64,000 nt of DNA. Origin: Diplodia intermedia. Lineage: Eukaryota > Ascomycota > Dothideomycetes > Botryosphaeriales > Botryosphaeriaceae. The notes beneath the pieces are model-generated. The model did not search any database. It was not told the origin of the DNA and was given only the letters and a program-made list of their open reading frames with translations. Position numbers and translations under genes: made by a program. This document shows, piece after piece, positions 11,393 through 22,585 of this stretch (within the stretch, counting starts at the first letter, position 1; each line of letters opens with the position of its first letter). The stretch lies in NCBI GenBank assembly GCA_021495925.1, contig JAKEKT010000032.1, positions 1 through 64,000 of the forward strand, in the 5' to 3' direction.

Positions 11393-12133
11393 ATGGATCC
11401 TCAGCGCACTCCATCCACGCTGCACCTGCCCCGCATCCTCTGCCTGCACGGCGGCGGCACCAACGCGCGCATATTCCGCGCCCAATGCCGCAGCATATCC
11501 GGCCTCCTTCAGCCGCATTTTCGGCTCGTTTTCGCCGAGGCGCCTTTCGTTTCCCGCGCTGGTCCCGATGTGCTGTCCGTCTACAGCGACTGGGGCCCGT
11601 TCAAGGCTTGGTTCCAATGGCATCCGGACGAGCCGGAGCGAGATGTCGAGGCCCACTACGTGGCGATCAAAAGCCGCCTCGACCTCGCCATGAGGGAAGA
11701 CGATCAGCAGGGTGGCACGGGCGAGTGGGTGGCGGTGCTTGGCTTTAGCCAGGGGGCCAAGCTGGCCGCGAGCCTTCTACTGCTCGAGCAGCACCTTCGC
11801 AGCAATCTCCATCAGCACGCCAGAACCGGCCACCCCCGCTGGCGCTTCGCGGTGCTGCTGGCAGGGCGCGCGCCGTTAGTCGATCTTCTTGCTACCGGAG
11901 ATGTGGACACGAAGCTGTTACATCTGCCGACGATCCACGTGCATGGGCTGTTGGATCCGGGGTTGGACCAGCACAGGCAGTTGCTGGACCAGTGCTGCGA
12001 GAGAGGGTCCACGCGGCTGGTCGAGTGGCAGGGAAATCATCGCCTGCCCATCAAGTCGCAGGACACGGCGCCAATCATCGACGCCATTCTCGCAACGGCC
12101 GAAGAGACGGGGGCTTTGGGCAGCGACCGTTGA
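11393..12133 (+). CDS. FSH1-family serine hydrolase
   Basis: A single-exon gene of 246 residues. The alpha/beta-hydrolase start ILCLHGGGTNARIF is typical of FSH1 (LovG-like) proteins. The nucleophile elbow is GFSQG with Ser119, the acid is probably Asp188 in HGLLD, and the base is probably His216 in QGNHRLP. Members of this family next to HR-PKS genes act as free-standing thioesterases that release the chain from an ACP (LovG in lovastatin biosynthesis), and homologues occur in azaphilone clusters. None of the three PKSs here ends in a thioesterase, so chain release or editing is a reasonable role; this is inference. Confidence 0.87.
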   Translation: MDPQRTPSTLHLPRILCLHGGGTNARIFRAQCRSISGLLQPHFRLVFAEAPFVSRAGPDVLSVYSDWGPFKAWFQWHPDEPERDVEAHYVAIKSRLDLAMREDDQQGGTGEWVAVLGFSQGAKLAASLLLLEQHLRSNLHQHARTGHPRWRFAVLLAGRAPLVDLLATGDVDTKLLHLPTIHVHGLLDPGLDQHRQLLDQCCERGSTRLVEWQGNHRLPIKSQDTAPIIDAILATAEETGALGSDR

Positions 12134-12366
12134 ATACTATCTACCTATTACCTTCGGCTCCGATCATCTTGAATCAGGCTTGCTCGCTTGCCTTGGGTTG
12201 CCGTTCTCTCTACACATGAAACTGAAGGACGGAGACGGCAAGTGATGCAAACGAGGCCTTCCATCCACTAAAAAAACAAAAAACAAAAAAGGAGCAGTGA
12301 CGATGTTCCCCTGCCCCCACAATACCACCGAACCTAGCGACTAGCCCGGAGTATAACCAAATGTTG

Positions 12367-13660
12367 CTAAGATCTATCCGAATCCGGAGATTCCGTAGAT
12401 CGAAACGTCCTATCCGAGCGCGGGCTTCGGGGTACCCATGGCTCGGCATCCCCGAGCTTCTCAACGGTCAGCCCTGCGGAACCGGGATTTCGCAACCCGG
12501 CCTCTAATTGCCTTTTGTACGAGACGAGCCGCAGCCTTGCAGCCTCCCGGGGAGTAAGTTGAAGCTGCCATGTCCTGTCAGTGCATGGTCCGAACAGCGC
12601 GTGCGACTCAGGGTGAGGGGTCGGCTCACGTATACTTCCACTCCGACTGCGTGCAGTGTCAGGGCGAGCCACATGGCCATTCCAAACGGGATCCCGAGCG
12701 CTGCGGTCGCTTCGGCCGCCGTGGTGCCAAACCTTGCGTTGACGAGCGCATGCTGCCCCGGATTCGAGCCATCGTAGAAACGGACGCACTCCGGGTGGTG
12801 CCGAAGCGTCGCGTCCTGTTGGAAGTTGAAGATGTAGTCCAGCTGGGCGCAAGGACGTGCCGTGAAGTAGTCCTTCTGCGCCGACGTGATCCTGGCCGTG
12901 ATGATCACAATGATCCGGACGGTGATGATACAAGCCGCCTGCCGCAAGTCAGTGGGAGCCCGAGACCGCAGCGATGGCAACGACTCACGTAAAACCAGCC
13001 CCTCAGCATCCAAGCCCGATGCTGGTCGATTTGCAGCATCTTCACGTTGTAATACGCGAGTGCCATGGCGCCCACGGACATGATGGCCAAAACACCCGAC
13101 GCCACCTGCGTCTCGATTTCCCCGCCAAAGGAATGGCGCACGAACATGAACATTCCCGCATTGCTGACCAGGAACAGGGCCAGGATGAGATGCCCGCTCA
13201 TGCGATGGAATGCCATGGCCTTGTAGCGGATGATGGGGATGAACTGGAAGACCGTGAGGAATCCGGCGGGCAGGACGCCGCCGAGGTGCATGAGCATCCC
13301 AATCTTCTCGACGCCGTGGTCGGTCCAGTAGCACTCTCCCGGTGGGGCCGTATTGATCGTGTGCCCTATCCTCTCGCGATTGCAGTACACGCCGTGGTAG
13401 TCTAGATACTGGAACTTTGCCAAGGTGAACCCCAGCATGGCGCCGCCGAAGATAATGAATAAGACCAGGTTGTACCCCTTGTTAAAGCCACTTACGCGTC
13501 GGGCCGCTGCCCACGCGGTGGATGTCGATGTGCCGGATGCCCTCATCTCGGACGGTGAACTCCGGTGTTGAGGAGGAGGTCTGGCCTGGAATGATTTGGT
13601 GTGATGCTCCTTATCTAGCGTGGTTTTATGGCTTTTGGAAGAGTGTCTCGATCTCTGCAT
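12367..13660 (-). CDS. DUF2306 multi-pass membrane protein
   Basis: Three exons (12989-13660, 12630-12938, 12367-12564) give 392 residues if the first ATG is used; an ATG at codon 39 is an alternative start, since the first 38 residues are polar and low in conservation value. Several hydrophobic segments follow, including NLVLFIIFGGAMLGFTLAKF, and the HRMSGHLILALFL and QHRAWMLRGWFY segments typical of DUF2306. The last exon, beginning LQLTPREAARLRLVSYKRQL, matches the conserved C-terminal tail of fungal members and decides the acceptor choice. Function is unknown. An ACTCC-GGC-GGAGT palindrome lies 146 bp upstream, which suggests co-regulation with the cluster. Confidence 0.82.
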
Positions 13661-14437
13661 TTTGTCAATGAGGCGCAGTGCTGCGATGCAGATCGGGAAG
13701 ACAGGGGTCCGAATGTTCGAACAGGGTGTATTAAGGTATGCAGCAATAGCATCGGGCGGTGCTACCTGATTTCTAGGCGAGGCGGTTCCGCGTCGGACTG
13801 AATTTACTCCGGCGGAGTTCGGGCCTCCACCGAGCTTGACAATGCAGGATGCCTACGTGTCAGAGCCGGCAGGCGTAGCAGAGATCCCCGCACTGCGAGG
13901 ACCCTGCGTAGCCCGTACGTGGGGCCTGCGGCCCTCATTCTTGGTCTATGCGAGATACGTGTGCCTCGTACATGGTCCCTTTTCTCTCGTACCTGGCTAG
14001 AAGCTAATGGACTGCCCAAGAATCCGTCTATCTATCAAGTCGAGCCGCGATCGTCGTTCCGCCCGCTTCAAGTCGCTACAGTTTCCTCAAGTACTACGTC
14101 GCAAGGCCTGAATCGCTTTACCTTCTGTATTTCTGAAGCGGGTTGAGTAGGTCGTACATGTAGTCGTGGAGGCACCTGGCCACGAGTCATTGTCGTACGT
14201 AGTCTGACCGCTTCCAGCACAGTACCGAGGCTAGCTCAACCTCAAGCGCAATGCGCTGGCGGTTCTTCATGCCTAGTACAATCAAGACTTCATCCAAACT
14301 TACCAATATCAGATCTTTTCTCGAACATGGCAACACAGCGGGCAAATAAGAAATCAGGTTGCTGGCACACGGCAAACTCAGAGTGCGGAGCAGTCCATCT
14401 TTGATAGAATCACTACAGACGCAATCATTACAGATGG
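13661..14437. promoter_or_regulatory. Intergenic; holds an ACTCC-N3-GGAGT palindrome
   Basis: 777 bp without a supported gene. ACTCCGGCGGAGT at 13806-13818 is a perfect palindrome with a 3-bp spacer and resembles the element at 37211-37223. It lies upstream of the DUF2306 gene. The rest, to the end of the acyltransferase at 14438, shows nothing recognisable. Confidence 0.5.
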
Positions 14438-15862
14438 CTATATAGACCCGATTTTCTCCCCCTCCTCAATCATGGACGCACATTTGCTCCATTCCGGATC
14501 GTCTTTGAGCCCTTGCAATTCCATCTCCGGCAGACACAGCAGCATCAGAAGGTCACCACTAGCCTCGGGCGGGTAGATGTAGAAGACGCCCGACAGGGGC
14601 GCCAGCCTCGGCCTCCTCCCCAGATCCGGCTTGCCCAGGATGCCGAAATCAAAACCGTTGACCTTCGCGTTCATCATGGACGAGTGGCCGACGTCGTAGT
14701 CGGGGTTCAAGCCGCCGGCGTACATCAGTTGCGTTTTGTCCTTCACGCCGGCCACGAACGAGGCGTAGCTGCGGCCGCAGAACTCGGTGTTGACCTCGTC
14801 CAGGTCGCGGCGCAGCCAGCTGGCGATGGTGGAGAGGGGCAGGTCCACGAGCTCCTGGAAGCTCAGCCGCGTCGCCGACTGGTACACCATCTGGCCGAGG
14901 TAGCCCGGCGAGACGCCCACGGCGGGGCGGATGTCGATGGCGCGCGAGAACTTGGACACGGCGCCCGGAGCCAGGCCCGTCTTGATACGCACGGCCGCCA
15001 GACGCTTCCAGAAGAGCGCGCACAGGGCGTCGTTGGCCGAGATGAAGGGCACGCTGGGATCGAAGCCTGCCGGGTCTTCGGCCAGCTTCTTGATGCCCGG
15101 GATCGCCTCCTTGTGGAACCGGAAGTACGTCCACTTCGGGATTGCGCGCGCTTTGACAGGCGCCGGGGCCGGGGTGGGCTTCAGGAGGTAGCTGTGGTCG
15201 CGCATGGGCTCGTAGGGGTCGAGCAGTGGGATGACGTCCATGGGATCCTGGTTGGCGGCCTTGATGATGTCTTCCGGGAACTCCTCGCCGCGGAGTGCTG
15301 CCGAGAGGAGCGTGATGATGGTGAAAGCGCCGGTGCCGTCGACCATGTTATGCTGGTTGCTGTAGGTCAGGAGGAACCCGCCTTGAACAAAGGTGACCTG
15401 CAGCATCATTGCTGGTGCGGGTCCGATCTTTGCCTCGTCGTAGGGGAGAGGGAATCCTGGGAACGGGCAGATGATCTCTCCGTCGAGCATGGAGAAGGGC
15501 GCATCCGCAGCCAGTATCTCGTCGTACGTTGGGAGGATGTCCGAGGCATCCCTGATCGTCAGTAGCTTGTTGGGAGGAGCGTCCTTTGGCCACGGTACCA
15601 TCTTGAAGATGCCCGAGCCGCCATCGTTTCGCTGCTCGTGGACGACCTGGCCGGACAGCCAGGGGATCTTGGCCAGGATTTTGGCCGTGGCATCCTCCAT
15701 TGCACCGACGACCGTCTCCTTTGTCAGGCCGTCCCGCATGGGGAACAGAGAGACACCATGGTTGTACGTCTTGAGCTGAGGAAACTGGCCGAGAACGTCC
15801 TCGCTTCGCGTGAAGTCGGCCATGGCGAAAGAAGAAGACACAGAGGCCAGATGCAAACTCAA
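14438..15862 (-). CDS. BAHD / trichothecene-acetyltransferase-like acyltransferase
   Basis: Single exon, 474 residues; the ATG at residue 14 (MADFTRSEDVLG) fits family starts better than the first one. The HXXXD motif is HNMVD with catalytic His171 and Asp175, and the structural DFGWG-type motif is DFGILG at 405-410. These proteins transfer an acyl group from CoA (or an ACP) to a hydroxyl. Relatives in azaphilone clusters acylate the pyranoquinone core. It is divergently paired with the monooxygenase-transporter gene across a 428-bp shared promoter, which supports a tailoring role in the same pathway. Substrate unknown. Confidence 0.87.
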   Translation of the reverse strand: MSLHLASVSSSFAMADFTRSEDVLGQFPQLKTYNHGVSLFPMRDGLTKETVVGAMEDATAKILAKIPWLSGQVVHEQRNDGGSGIFKMVPWPKDAPPNKLLTIRDASDILPTYDEILAADAPFSMLDGEIICPFPGFPLPYDEAKIGPAPAMMLQVTFVQGGFLLTYSNQHNMVDGTGAFTIITLLSAALRGEEFPEDIIKAANQDPMDVIPLLDPYEPMRDHSYLLKPTPAPAPVKARAIPKWTYFRFHKEAIPGIKKLAEDPAGFDPSVPFISANDALCALFWKRLAAVRIKTGLAPGAVSKFSRAIDIRPAVGVSPGYLGQMVYQSATRLSFQELVDLPLSTIASWLRRDLDEVNTEFCGRSYASFVAGVKDKTQLMYAGGLNPDYDVGHSSMMNAKVNGFDFGILGKPDLGRRPRLAPLSGVFYIYPPEASGDLLMLLCLPEMELQGLKDDPEWSKCASMIEEGEKIGSI

Positions 15863-16290
15863 AGCTGCAACTCGGTGTCGTTTCTTTAAATCACATATCC
15901 TAAGCAGCCCTCAAGACGCAGCTGCCTCCCAGTGTTCACATTTCCCGAGACGGAGGCTGACGAGGAGGCGTGGACCCAATAAAAAGTCCGAAGTCCGGGC
16001 GGAGGACTAACCCGCGGGCGAACACCAACTCCAGCGCTTGACAGTTCGATTTGGGCCACCCCTTGTCCAACTAGCAGGCAGACCGAACTTGTTTCGGGAT
16101 AGTCTGCGGTCGCGGTAAGCTGACGTTAGACTTTGGCTCCCCCTGCATCCAACCACCACACCGTCAGCCGGGGTCGAAAACCTAAAACCCACGCGCACGC
16201 AGGACACCCGTCGTGTAGCTGTCTCTTTTATCAGCCCGCCCCTCGAGCCCATCTTCTGATTCAACCTCTTCCGTCCGTCCATCTTGAATC
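15863..16290. promoter_or_regulatory. Shared promoter of acyltransferase and monooxygenase-transporter genes
   Basis: 428 bp between divergent start codons. It contains AGTCC-rich sequence and a CGGAGGACT element around 16000 that resembles, but does not match, the CGGAGT motif of the other cluster promoters. Confidence 0.5.
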
Positions 16291-19200
16291 ATGTCGTCGG
16301 ACGAAGCCTCTTTCCACGTTGCCATTGTTGGCGGTGGCATCGTCGGCTTGTCGATGGCCGTCGGTCTCCTCAGACGCAACATCAAGTTCACAATCTATGA
16401 GCGGGCAGCAAGCTTCCAAGAGCTTGGTGCAGGTATTGGCTTCACTCCGAATGCAGAGCATGCAATGCAATTGCTAGATCCTCGCATCCATGAGGCATTC
16501 CGCACAGCGGCCGCACAGAACGCCGAGGACTATTTCTACTACGTCGACGGCTTCAACTGGGACGAGAGCAATCCGGAACACGAGGAAACCATCCTCAAGC
16601 TGTACCTCGGAGAGCGAGGGTTCGAAGGGTGTCGTCGCTCCGACTTCCTCAAGGAGCTGGTCAGACACATTCCGGAAGAGAACGTCAAGTTCGCAAAGGA
16701 ACTCATTTCCGTGGCAGACATGGGCGATGACGGAAAGGTAGTTCTGACCTTCCAGGACGGAACGAGCGCTGATGCCGACATTGGTAAGTGCTGACCCCAG
16801 CCACCGGCCCCGGGGCCTGCTAATCGAGACATAGTCATCGGCTGCGATGGTATCAGGTCGAAGATGAGACGAATCATGCTTGGGGACACTCATCCAGCTT
16901 CTCGTCCATCCTACAGCCACAAGTATGCCATCCGTGGCGTCGTCCCCATGGAGAAGGCCAGAGCTGCTCTCGGAGAGTGGAGGACTTCCAACCGAGTGAT
17001 GCATCTCGGCCCCAACGCGCACGCCTTGACCTTTCCCGTCGCCTTTGGCACCATGCTGAACGTCGTGGCCTTTGTCACCGATCCCAACGAGTGGCAAGCC
17101 GAGGACGGGAAACTGACCGCACCGGCCAAGAAGAGCGAGGCCACCCAAGGCTTCGCCGACTTCAGCCCCGTCGTGCGGACCATCATGGACCTGCTGCCTG
17201 ACCAGCTGGACAAATGGGCTGTTTTTGACACGTACGACCATCGCGTACCAACGTACGTGGCCGGCCGCCTCTGCCTCGCCGGTGATTCTGCACACGCAGC
17301 GTCGCCCCACCACGGCGCTGGCGCAGGTTGCGGAATCGAGGACTGTCTTGCCCTGGCTGTTTTGATCGAAGCTGCCGTCCACGATTCGAGCCTGAACAAG
17401 AGCGCCAGCGTGCGCAAGGCTCTCCAGGTGTACAATGACGTGCGGTATGAACGGTCGCAATGGCTGGTCGACACAAGCCGCGTCGTGGGCAACGTCTACG
17501 AGTTTTCGCACCCGGAAAGTGGATCGGACCACAAGCAGATCGCACACGAGATCGAGTCTCGCTCGCACCAAGTCTGGTTCTACGACGTGGACGGCATGGT
17601 GACTGACGCATTGAGCCAGTTTCATCAGAAAACTGAGGATGCAAACACCGACCTGGAGCTGTCGGATAAGGAGACTGCCGAATATGGATCCAACAAGGGA
17701 TCGGAGAGCGGAGTGGCGGCTGCGGTGGCTGAAAAGGAATCGAGCTCGACGGAGGAGTCCATTGAAATGGCAAATGAACCTGAAGATGAGGGGTTTCTCT
17801 CCGGCTTCAAGCTCGCCGCCATCGTTGGTTCATTCAGCATCGTCTGCTTCCTGATGATGCTTGATATTTCCATCCTCTCTACTGTGAGCTAAACTGTATA
17901 TACGCTGTGTATATTTCGCTAATTTCGACAAGGCAATTCCATACATCACCGACGATTTCCGCTCCCTCTCCGATGTGGGTTGGTACGCAAGCGCATATAC
18001 ACTTGTTACGTGAGACTCTCCAGCCCAGCCGTGTTTCCACTTGTTCTGACATGACAACAGTGCATCGCTGCAACCTCTGTCCGGAAAGATGTATGCTCGG
18101 CTCAACTCCAAGGTTGTTCAACTTGATCCTACGGCTACGTGGCAAGGCCCGCTGACTTCTGCAGGCTCTCTTCCTCATTTTCTTTGTCTTCTTCGAAATT
18201 GGATCTGCGTTGTGCGGCGCCGCCCAGTCGTCGGTGATGTTGATCATCGGCCGCGCAGTGGCTGGCATCGGGGGAGCTGGTCTCATGAATGGTGGATTTA
18301 CCATCCTCAACTCCTGTGTCCAGCCAAACCGGCGCGCAAGCATGCTGGGTCTCCTGATGGGCTGTAAGTAAGGTGCTCCTGTCGACCAGACTGAATGCTC
18401 ACCAAGACTTGCAGTCGGAAATCTGGGCGCAGCGCTCGGTCCCCTCATTGGAGGAGCGCTCACCGAGTACGCTACCTGGCGTTGGTGTAAGCATTTCCCC
18501 TCTACGATAGCCTTCTCTCCTGACCGGCTTAGGTTTCTACATCAATCTCCCTCTTGGAGGGGCACTGTTCCCGTTTCTCCTGTGGATCCACATCCCCGAT
18601 CACATTCCCAAGCCGCACTGGAAGACTGTTATCCGCAACCCACTTTCCGAGTTTGATTTGATCGGCTTCGGTCTCTTTGCACCCGCTGCTATACAGTTGT
18701 TTCTCGCCCTCGAGTTCGCAGGGAACAAACATCCGTGGGGTAGTTCCGAAGTCATCGGCCTCTTTTGCGGGGCCGCTGTCACGTTCGTCTTGTTTTTCTT
18801 TTGGAACAAATACAAGGGCGACGAGGCTATGATTCCCCTTTCCATGTTGCGGCTGACCATCGTGTGGGCAAGCTGCATCACCATCCTCATGCTTTCAGGA
18901 ACGGTTTTCGTCGCTGCTTACTACCTGCCACTGTACTTCCAGGGCGTTCGCGCCGACACGCCCTTCACAAGTGGCGTCCACTTCCTCCCCACCATTCTCA
19001 CTCAGGTGGTATTCACCCTCGTGGTAGGGATTTTGGGTATGAAATTCATTGTATCATCCCTCAACGTTATTCACGATCCTGACATGACTATAGTCCAATC
19101 GTTCGGATACTACCTCCCGTTCATACTGGCAGGTGGTGTATTCAACTCCATCGGCTCCGGACTCTTGACCACGATTGCTCCATCAACGACGATGGCCCAA

Positions 19201-19686
19201 CTGGCAGGGTACCAGATCCTGTCCGGCACGGGCCGCGGCCTCGCACTTCCAATTGTGACTTACCTCTCCCTTTTTTCGCATGATTCCTCCAGCTAACTCT
19301 TTGATTTCTTTCCCAAGCCAATGGTGGCGGTCCAAAACACACTCACACCGGAGCAAATCCCTACCGCCATGTCGACATTCGTGTTCTGCCAGGACTTCGG
19401 CGCGGCCTTGATGACGGTAGTCGCGCAGACCATCTTCACCAACAGCCTGAAGACGGCGCTGCGGGAACACGCTCCAACGCTCGATTCCGGCGCCATCATT
19501 GCAGCTGGTTCAACCGCCATGAGGAAGATTGTGTCAGCTGAAGAGCTGCCGAACCTGCTCAAGGCGTACAGCCAGGCTGTCGGCAACACGTTCTACCTTG
19601 CAACTGCTACCGCCTTGGCCGGTTTCTTCTGCTCGTATCTCATGGGGTGGAATGATATCAGGCAGAAGAACGGGAAAGCTGCATGA
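16291..19686 (+). CDS. FAD monooxygenase fused to MFS transporter
   Basis: Nine exons (16291-16783, 16835-17883, 17933-18009, 18061-18112, 18165-18363, 18415-18486, 18533-19036, 19094-19254, 19318-19686) form one 991-residue frame. Residues 1 to about 430 are a group-A FAD hydroxylase: GGGIVGLSMA dinucleotide fold, the VIGCDGIRSKMR DG motif and the GRLCLAGDSAHAASP GD motif. Such enzymes hydroxylate and dearomatise phenolic polyketides in azaphilone pathways. An acidic, Ser/Glu-rich linker (about 430-482) leads directly into a drug:H+ antiporter-type MFS protein from GFLSGFKLAAIVG, with GRAVAGIGGAG and the later transmembrane segments. No stop, intron or start-like break separates the halves; exon 2 spans the junction. 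MANEPEDEG in the linker could be the start of an ancestral transporter. The donor at 18113 (GTTGTT) is weak. Confidence 0.85.
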
Positions 19687-20206
19687 ATGCAACGGTGTGA
19701 GCTGCAACAGCTTTCTACCATTGACAATCAAAAGACGGGTGAAAAATTTTGGGCGGTTGGATATAGTGTTGGGAAGAAGTCAGACTGTTTTGATACATAA
19801 AAGTCACTCTTTGCTTGCCGACCGATTCCCTCAGCGCATGTGCAGAGAGGATTATGTGTTTCAGACATCATTTTGACTTCGACGAAAACCCAAACGATGG
19901 GGAAACAACATGTATAACGGCTAAAAATACTCAAGCATTATCCATTGCATAGCGTATCTCACGTCCCGTCGTCATGGACAGGGATAGGGGCGAGCGTTAG
20001 CACTTGCGTTTTACCCTTGCATAGTAAAGTATAGCAGCATTTCAACATACACCGGCTCAGATATTTGGGAGATGAATGAAAGAGGTGTTTTACTAGTAAT
20101 CCCGACAATAGCTCGAACCTCGCAGCAGACAAGAAAGAAACCGTTGATTCTTAGATCGACAAAAATCCGAATGGGCCTTAGGGAGTGCATCATATGTGTA
20201 AGAGCA
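19687..20206. other. Intergenic between convergent genes
   Basis: 520 bp between two 3' ends; it should contain both polyadenylation regions. Nothing else is recognised. Confidence 0.5.
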
Positions 20207-20875
20207 CTACTGAGCAGCCTGCTGGGCAGGCTGGTTCTCGGCAATCCACTTGGCCCTGGCGGCAGCGATCTCGGCAGCCCTCTGCTCGCGCTCCTCGTGC
20301 GGGCCCTTGAAAACGCAGATGGTCTCGTCGAACAGCTTGTTCAGGGCGTCCAGGCGCTCCGCCGCCTCGGCCAGGCCGGGGCCGGTCAGGCGCTCCTTGA
20401 CCATGTCGCCGAACTTGACGAACAGCTCGAAGTGCTCCTCGAGGCCGAGCCCGACGTTCCACGCCATGACGAGCGTCTCGAGCGGGCGGATGAGGGTGAA
20501 CTGGTGCATCAGGAGGCCCATGGTGTGCTGGACGTTCTTGATCTCGGCCGCGACCGCGCTCGAGTCGGGCGGCGAGAGCGGGTCCAGGTGCTCGAGCATG
20601 CACTTGGTGCGGAGCAGCAGCGCCGCCATGGTGTCGAGGCAGGTGTGGAAGACGACGTCTTGCTGGTCCGTGGGCGCCTGCGACCATTGCCACACGGTGC
20701 CCTCGAGCCAGCCGTTCTCAACGGAGTATTGGCGGATGCCGGCGGTGACGTCTCGAGTGGTCCATCTGGGTCCCCAGCGGGCGAGGGTGGCGGGGTCGAT
20801 CGATGCTGTGGCCGAGGCTTCGGCTGCGGCGGGGGCGGCCGGGGGGTGGCTGGCGAGAGGAGCGGGAGCAGCCAT
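20207..20875 (-). CDS. Uncharacterised alpha-helical protein, 222 aa
   Basis: Single exon, 222 residues. I do not recognise the family. An Ala/Pro-rich N-terminus of about 25 residues precedes a mostly helical body with several Trp (RWGPRW, WLEGTVWQWS) and ends in an Ala/Glu/Arg-rich helix with coiled-coil character. There is no signal peptide, membrane span, metal-binding cluster or nucleotide motif. Codon use is GC-rich like the neighbouring genes. It lies between the transporter and the oxidoreductase, and TCGGAGTATC lies 189 bp upstream of its start, so it may be an uncharacterised member of the cluster. Confidence 0.7.
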   Translation of the reverse strand: MAAPAPLASHPPAAPAAAEASATASIDPATLARWGPRWTTRDVTAGIRQYSVENGWLEGTVWQWSQAPTDQQDVVFHTCLDTMAALLLRTKCMLEHLDPLSPPDSSAVAAEIKNVQHTMGLLMHQFTLIRPLETLVMAWNVGLGLEEHFELFVKFGDMVKERLTGPGLAEAAERLDALNKLFDETICVFKGPHEEREQRAAEIAAARAKWIAENQPAQQAAQ

Positions 20876-21373
20876 GATTGCGGATCAGAAGCAGAACGCC
20901 GGTCTGGGTATCTTGTCTTTTTGGGTTGAGGATTGAGATAATCAACGTTTGTCGAGCTCTCGTATATATATGGAGCTTTGTCATATGTCGGTGTCCCCAT
21001 TGGCCCATAATCATTTTATTTCCGAGAAACTGCTTAAGCTCTCCTCGGACTTTCTGAACGGCTTCGGAGTATCTCAAGCGAACTCTGCCGCAGCAGCAAG
21101 GCCGCGGTCAGCTACAATTTGATCGGATCACCAACGACGCCTGATGACGTAGCCTTTGGTAGTGACTATCAATTCTGCGTATCTCAAGCACAATGTAGAT
21201 TTTAAATGTTGGAGATAATGGAAATGCATGCGTAATTTTAAAAGCTATCCTCTATGTAGGTGTGGTGTTATTACTCGACCAAACGAAACCCAATTGCTAC
21301 CGGAATCTCAACATAACTAACAGTTCGCTTGTACAGAAAATTAAGCGGAGGAGAACAACATAAGCAGAACAAA
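20876..21373. promoter_or_regulatory. Upstream region of the 222-aa protein gene
   Basis: 498 bp between the start of the 222-aa gene and the 3' end of the oxidoreductase. TCGGAGTATC at 21064-21073 matches the motif found at other cluster promoters. Confidence 0.5.
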
Positions 21374-22585
21374 CTATAAAGTCACGACAACCTTCCTCGC
21401 GGACACGCCCTTCTTTACAATATCCAAAGCCTCTTGGATGTGATCCAACCCCTTTCCAACCACGTACGGCTCGGGTGCGGTGACGTACTTGCCAGCAGCC
21501 AAGGCCTCGGGCAGGAAGCGCTCGTAGATGGCGCTGCCCACGTCGTTCGCCATGAGGTCGTCTCCCCAGATGAACTTTGCGCCGATGCCGCCGGTCTTGC
21601 ACTTGACGAAGGTCGAGACGTTGAACCACAGGAACGAGGCGATGAAGGAGACCAGCGCCATGCCCTGGGGAGGGATGTCTGAGGGCATGGGCACGCTGGC
21701 CTGCGAGATGAACTTGCGGCCGGGCGCCGCGCCGATGATCTCGATGCAAGCCTCCATGGAGCCCTCGCCGATGGCTATCGCGCCGACGTTCTTGGTGCCC
21801 TTCATGGCGGCGGTGATGTCGGCGACGGCGGTCGAGCTGCGGTAGTCGAAGACCCTGCTGGCGCCCAGCTGGGTGACGTAGTCGAAGTTCTTGGGCGAGG
21901 CGGTGGTGATGACGTTGTAGCCGGCGGCCACGGCGAGCTGGATGGCGTTGCTGCCGAGGCTGGTCGAGCCGCCCCAGACGAGCAGCGTCTGGCCGGTCGA
22001 GTTCCTTGGCGTCTTGGGCGTCGGGAGCTCGAGGGCGAGGAAGTCCTTCATGAACAGGCCGCAGGCGGCGGTCGACATGCAGAGCGGCAGCACGCAGGCC
22101 TTCTCGTAGGACAGGTCGTCCGGGATGGGCGACACCAGGTTGGTCCGCAGCACGACGTACTCCTGGAAGGCGCCCTCGCAGGAGCGGTTGCTGCGCTTGT
22201 CGATGCTGACGGCGTGGCCGAGCACGCGGTCGCCGGGCTTGAAGCGGGTGACGCCGTGGCCGACCTCGACCACCTCGCCGGCAAGGTCGTCGCCCAGCAC
22301 GAAGGGGTACTTGATCCAGCCCATCATCATGTCGCCCATGGCCTGCTTCATGGCATCCACCGGATTGACGGCAATTGCGCCCGCCTTGACGACGATCTCG
22401 TTGGGTCCCGGGGGCGTGTATGGCGCATCTTTGACCTGCAGAGGCCGGGCCTGCTTCGCAGTCAGCCACGCGGCTCTGTTGGAGGGCGCCATCTTGGAGG
22501 CCACGAAGCGGTGTTGCGGCGGAGGCGAGAAGACGGGTCTGATCAAAGAGATTCGCTGTCTGGCAAGCGTGGCGAGAGGGCGCAT
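21374..22585 (-). CDS. MDR-superfamily oxidoreductase (CipB-like)
   Basis: Single exon, 403 residues. The first ~31 residues, rich in Arg and Ser and lacking acids, could be a mitochondrial presequence; an internal ATG (MAPSNRAAWLTAK) gives the usual family start. The GroES-like domain has YPFVLGDDLAGEVVEVG and FKPGDRVLGH. The nucleotide-binding fold has LLVWGGSTSLGSNAIQLA. The structural-zinc cysteine cluster and an obvious catalytic zinc set are not apparent, so it may be a zinc-independent quinone- or enoyl-reductase-like enzyme despite the 'zinc-binding oxidoreductase CipB' label such proteins usually carry. A TCGGAGTTAC motif lies 136 bp upstream. It could act as a tailoring reductase in the pathway. 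Confidence 0.85.
   Translation of the reverse strand: MRPLATLARQRISLIRPVFSPPPQHRFVASKMAPSNRAAWLTAKQARPLQVKDAPYTPPGPNEIVVKAGAIAVNPVDAMKQAMGDMMMGWIKYPFVLGDDLAGEVVEVGHGVTRFKPGDRVLGHAVSIDKRSNRSCEGAFQEYVVLRTNLVSPIPDDLSYEKACVLPLCMSTAACGLFMKDFLALELPTPKTPRNSTGQTLLVWGGSTSLGSNAIQLAVAAGYNVITTASPKNFDYVTQLGASRVFDYRSSTAVADITAAMKGTKNVGAIAIGEGSMEACIEIIGAAPGRKFISQASVPMPSDIPPQGMALVSFIASFLWFNVSTFVKCKTGGIGAKFIWGDDLMANDVGSAIYERFLPEALAAGKYVTAPEPYVVGKGLDHIQEALDIVKKGVSARKVVVTL

Noticed and set aside
16474..17625. 383-codon minus-strand open frame
   Set aside because: Antisense to the FAD monooxygenase; the sense strand carries all three flavin motifs.
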